Below are positions 62,811-64,000 of a DNA stretch of 64,000 nucleotides, in pieces. Where the stretch lies: positions 605,956 to 669,955 of the forward strand of contig QAZA01000045.1 in the NCBI GenBank assembly GCA_003054695.1. The letters are read 5' to 3'. The position numbers and the translations under genes were made by a program. Below the pieces are notes generated by a model. It was not told where the DNA came from and made no database searches. It was given only the letters and a program-made list of their open reading frames with translations. Each line of letters starts with the position of its first letter. Position 1 is the first letter of the stretch. The DNA comes from Verrucomicrobia bacterium LW23 (GTDB lineage Bacteria > Verrucomicrobiota > Verrucomicrobiia > Methylacidiphilales > UBA1321).

Positions 62811-63800
62811 CTACTCCCGCCCGTGCCCATGCACAAGGCCGTCGCTTTGCTCGTCGGCGTGGTAGCTGCTGCGCACCAGGGGGCCGCTCTCCACCACCTT
62901 GTAGCCGATGGAGAGGCCAAATTCCTTCCAGCGCTCAAACTCGGCGGGCTCCACCCAGCGGTGGATGGGCAGGTGCTGGGCGCTGGGGCGCAGGTACTGG
63001 CCCAGCGTCAAAATCTCCACGCCGACGGAAACGATGTCGCGCAGCGTTTGCTCGATTTCTTGCTGGTCCTCGCCAATGCCCAGCATCAGGCCGGTTTTTG
63101 TGACGAACCCGCGTTCACCGGCGCGGCTCAGCAGCTCCAGCGTGCGGTCGTAGCGGGCCTGCGGGCGCACAATCTTGTGCAGGCGCGGGACAGTCTCCAT
63201 GTTGTGGTTAAGGATGTCCGGGCCGGCGTCCAGCACCGTGTCCAGGTCGTGCCAGCGGCCGCGAAAGTCGGGGATGAGCACTTCGATGCTCGTCTGCGGG
63301 CACTCCTTGCGCACGGCGCGAATGGTTGCGGCCCAGACACTTGCGCCGCCGTCCTTCAGTTCGTCGCGGGCCACGCTGGTAATAACGGCGTGGCGCAGGT
63401 TCATGACCTTGAGGGCCTCGGCCACGCGGCGCGGCTCGTCGAGATCCAGCTCCGTGGGGCGGCCGGTAAGCACGGCGCAGAAGCCGCAGCCGCGGGTGCA
63501 CACGTTGCCCAAAATCATGATGGTGGCCGTCTTGCGGCTCCAGCACTCGCCCAGGTTGGGGCACTGCGCGCTCTCGCACACAGTGTGCAGGCGGCTCACT
63601 TTAATCAGGTCGCGCGTTTGCTGGTAGGCCTCGCCGCCAGGAATTTTGGCGCGCAGCCACGCCGGTTTGCGGGCGTTGAGCGGCAACGGCTCCCCCCTGC
63701 CGGGCAATATGGCGGCGGCCGCTGCGGAGTGATCCACAAAGGCCGGTACGGCGGAGAGGCTGCCTGCGTCAAATGAGTCGGATCCTGCTGCGTTTTCCAT
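62811..63800 (-). CDS. lipA: Lipoyl synthase
   Basis: A 329-residue radical-SAM enzyme that inserts two sulfurs into octanoyl groups on lipoyl domains. The auxiliary cluster ligands are in CESAQCPNLGECW and the radical-SAM CxxxCxxC in NVCTRGCGFC. The C-terminal block ends in EFGLSIGYKVVESGPLVRSSYHAD, with the conserved serine. The first 45 residues are a lineage-specific extension. Lipoylation is needed by the glycine cleavage H-protein (see gcvP) and 2-oxo-acid dehydrogenases. The ATG is preceded by GCC. lipB is not next to it. Confidence 0.96.
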   Translation of the reverse strand: MENAAGSDSFDAGSLSAVPAFVDHSAAAAAILPGRGEPLPLNARKPAWLRAKIPGGEAYQQTRDLIKVSRLHTVCESAQCPNLGECWSRKTATIMILGNVCTRGCGFCAVLTGRPTELDLDEPRRVAEALKVMNLRHAVITSVARDELKDGGASVWAATIRAVRKECPQTSIEVLIPDFRGRWHDLDTVLDAGPDILNHNMETVPRLHKIVRPQARYDRTLELLSRAGERGFVTKTGLMLGIGEDQQEIEQTLRDIVSVGVEILTLGQYLRPSAQHLPIHRWVEPAEFERWKEFGLSIGYKVVESGPLVRSSYHADEQSDGLVHGHGRE

Positions 63801-63837
63801 GGCGATCGAACATCATACGCCAACCCCGCAAAATGTC

Positions 63838-63891
63838 CATGCCCGCCTGCGGATGCCGGGAAATCTTTCCTCGGTGGCCAGGGCGGGCATG
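63838..63891. repeat. CATGCCCGCC/GGCGGGCATG inverted repeat upstream of lipA
   Basis: Perfect 10-bp arms at 63838-63847 and 63882-63891 separated by 34 bases. It lies 38 bases before the lipA ATG and could be an operator or an end of another transcript. Confidence 0.6.
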
Positions 63892-64000
63892 GGGGGAGAC
63901 GCGTGAGCGATGGCAGCAAGACCGGGCTACAGCGATTTAAGTACAGGCGCGATCAGCAGATCCGAGAACCGTGAAGAGGTGCTCTCTCGCAGCCCAGGCT

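Overview
The window is a high-GC bacterial chromosome segment with about 45 protein genes and one tRNA, and no rRNA, insertion sequence, prophage or CRISPR array that I can see. The gene mix points to Verrucomicrobiota, most likely the Opitutales/Opitutaceae. It includes DUF1080, ThuA and Tat-exported Gfo/Idh/MocA proteins, a GH4 glycosidase beside an AraC regulator, squalene-hopene cyclase, an OleC-like ligase, an ECF sigma factor paired with a VWA/anti-sigma protein, and abundant palindromic intergenic repeats. The lineage is an inference from content; no marker was aligned.

Layout. 1-6.7 kb: recA, a Uup-type ABC-F ATPase, then a hopanoid unit (squalene-hopene cyclase overlapping an HpnG-like phosphorylase by ATGA) and a 48-residue membrane peptide. 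7.3-11.2 kb: two secreted proteins, one a heparinase II/III-like lyase, and a class-D-beta-lactamase-like protein. 11.6-16.6 kb: an ECF sigma factor and a 1397-residue anti-sigma/VWA protein. 17-23.3 kb: OleC-like ligase, small membrane protein, secreted alpha/beta hydrolase, LptA-like and STN-like envelope proteins. 23.9-28.8 kb: orphan sulfate-binding protein, M14-like deacylase, LacI regulator, alpha/beta hydrolase, tRNA-Leu(GAG). 29-36.9 kb: GH4-CBM9-like fusion with divergent AraC regulator, gcvP, thrB. 37-47.9 kb: a same-strand catabolic block: DUF1080, two Tat-signal Gfo/Idh/MocA oxidoreductases, ThuA-HEAT, DoxX-like, discoidin-like, GT39/Agl23-like and ApbE-like proteins. 48-64 kb: large hybrid histidine kinase, TPR protein, mrdA-mreD, GNAT protein, GYF-domain protein, FAD monooxygenase, a CPXCG peptide and lipA.

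How the genes fit together. shc and hpnG make and begin to extend hopanoids. gcvP (glycine cleavage) depends on lipoyl groups supplied by lipA. mreD-mrdA serve rod-shape wall growth. The 37-45 kb block resembles an extracytoplasmic 3-keto-glycoside route: oxidation by Gfo/Idh/MocA enzymes, cleavage by DUF1080, and ThuA-type processing. The GH4/AraC pair is a second NAD-dependent sugar locus.

The most unusual structure is non-coding. There are several long, nearly perfect inverted repeats (up to 57 bp per arm) between genes, at least three dispersed palindrome families, and a pair of tandem mini-hairpins on both sides of the ThuA-HEAT gene. Other recurring oddities are Ala/Pro-rich inserts inside conserved enzyme folds and many starts of the form GCC-ATG without a Shine-Dalgarno. 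I found no clear defence island or wholly novel system.
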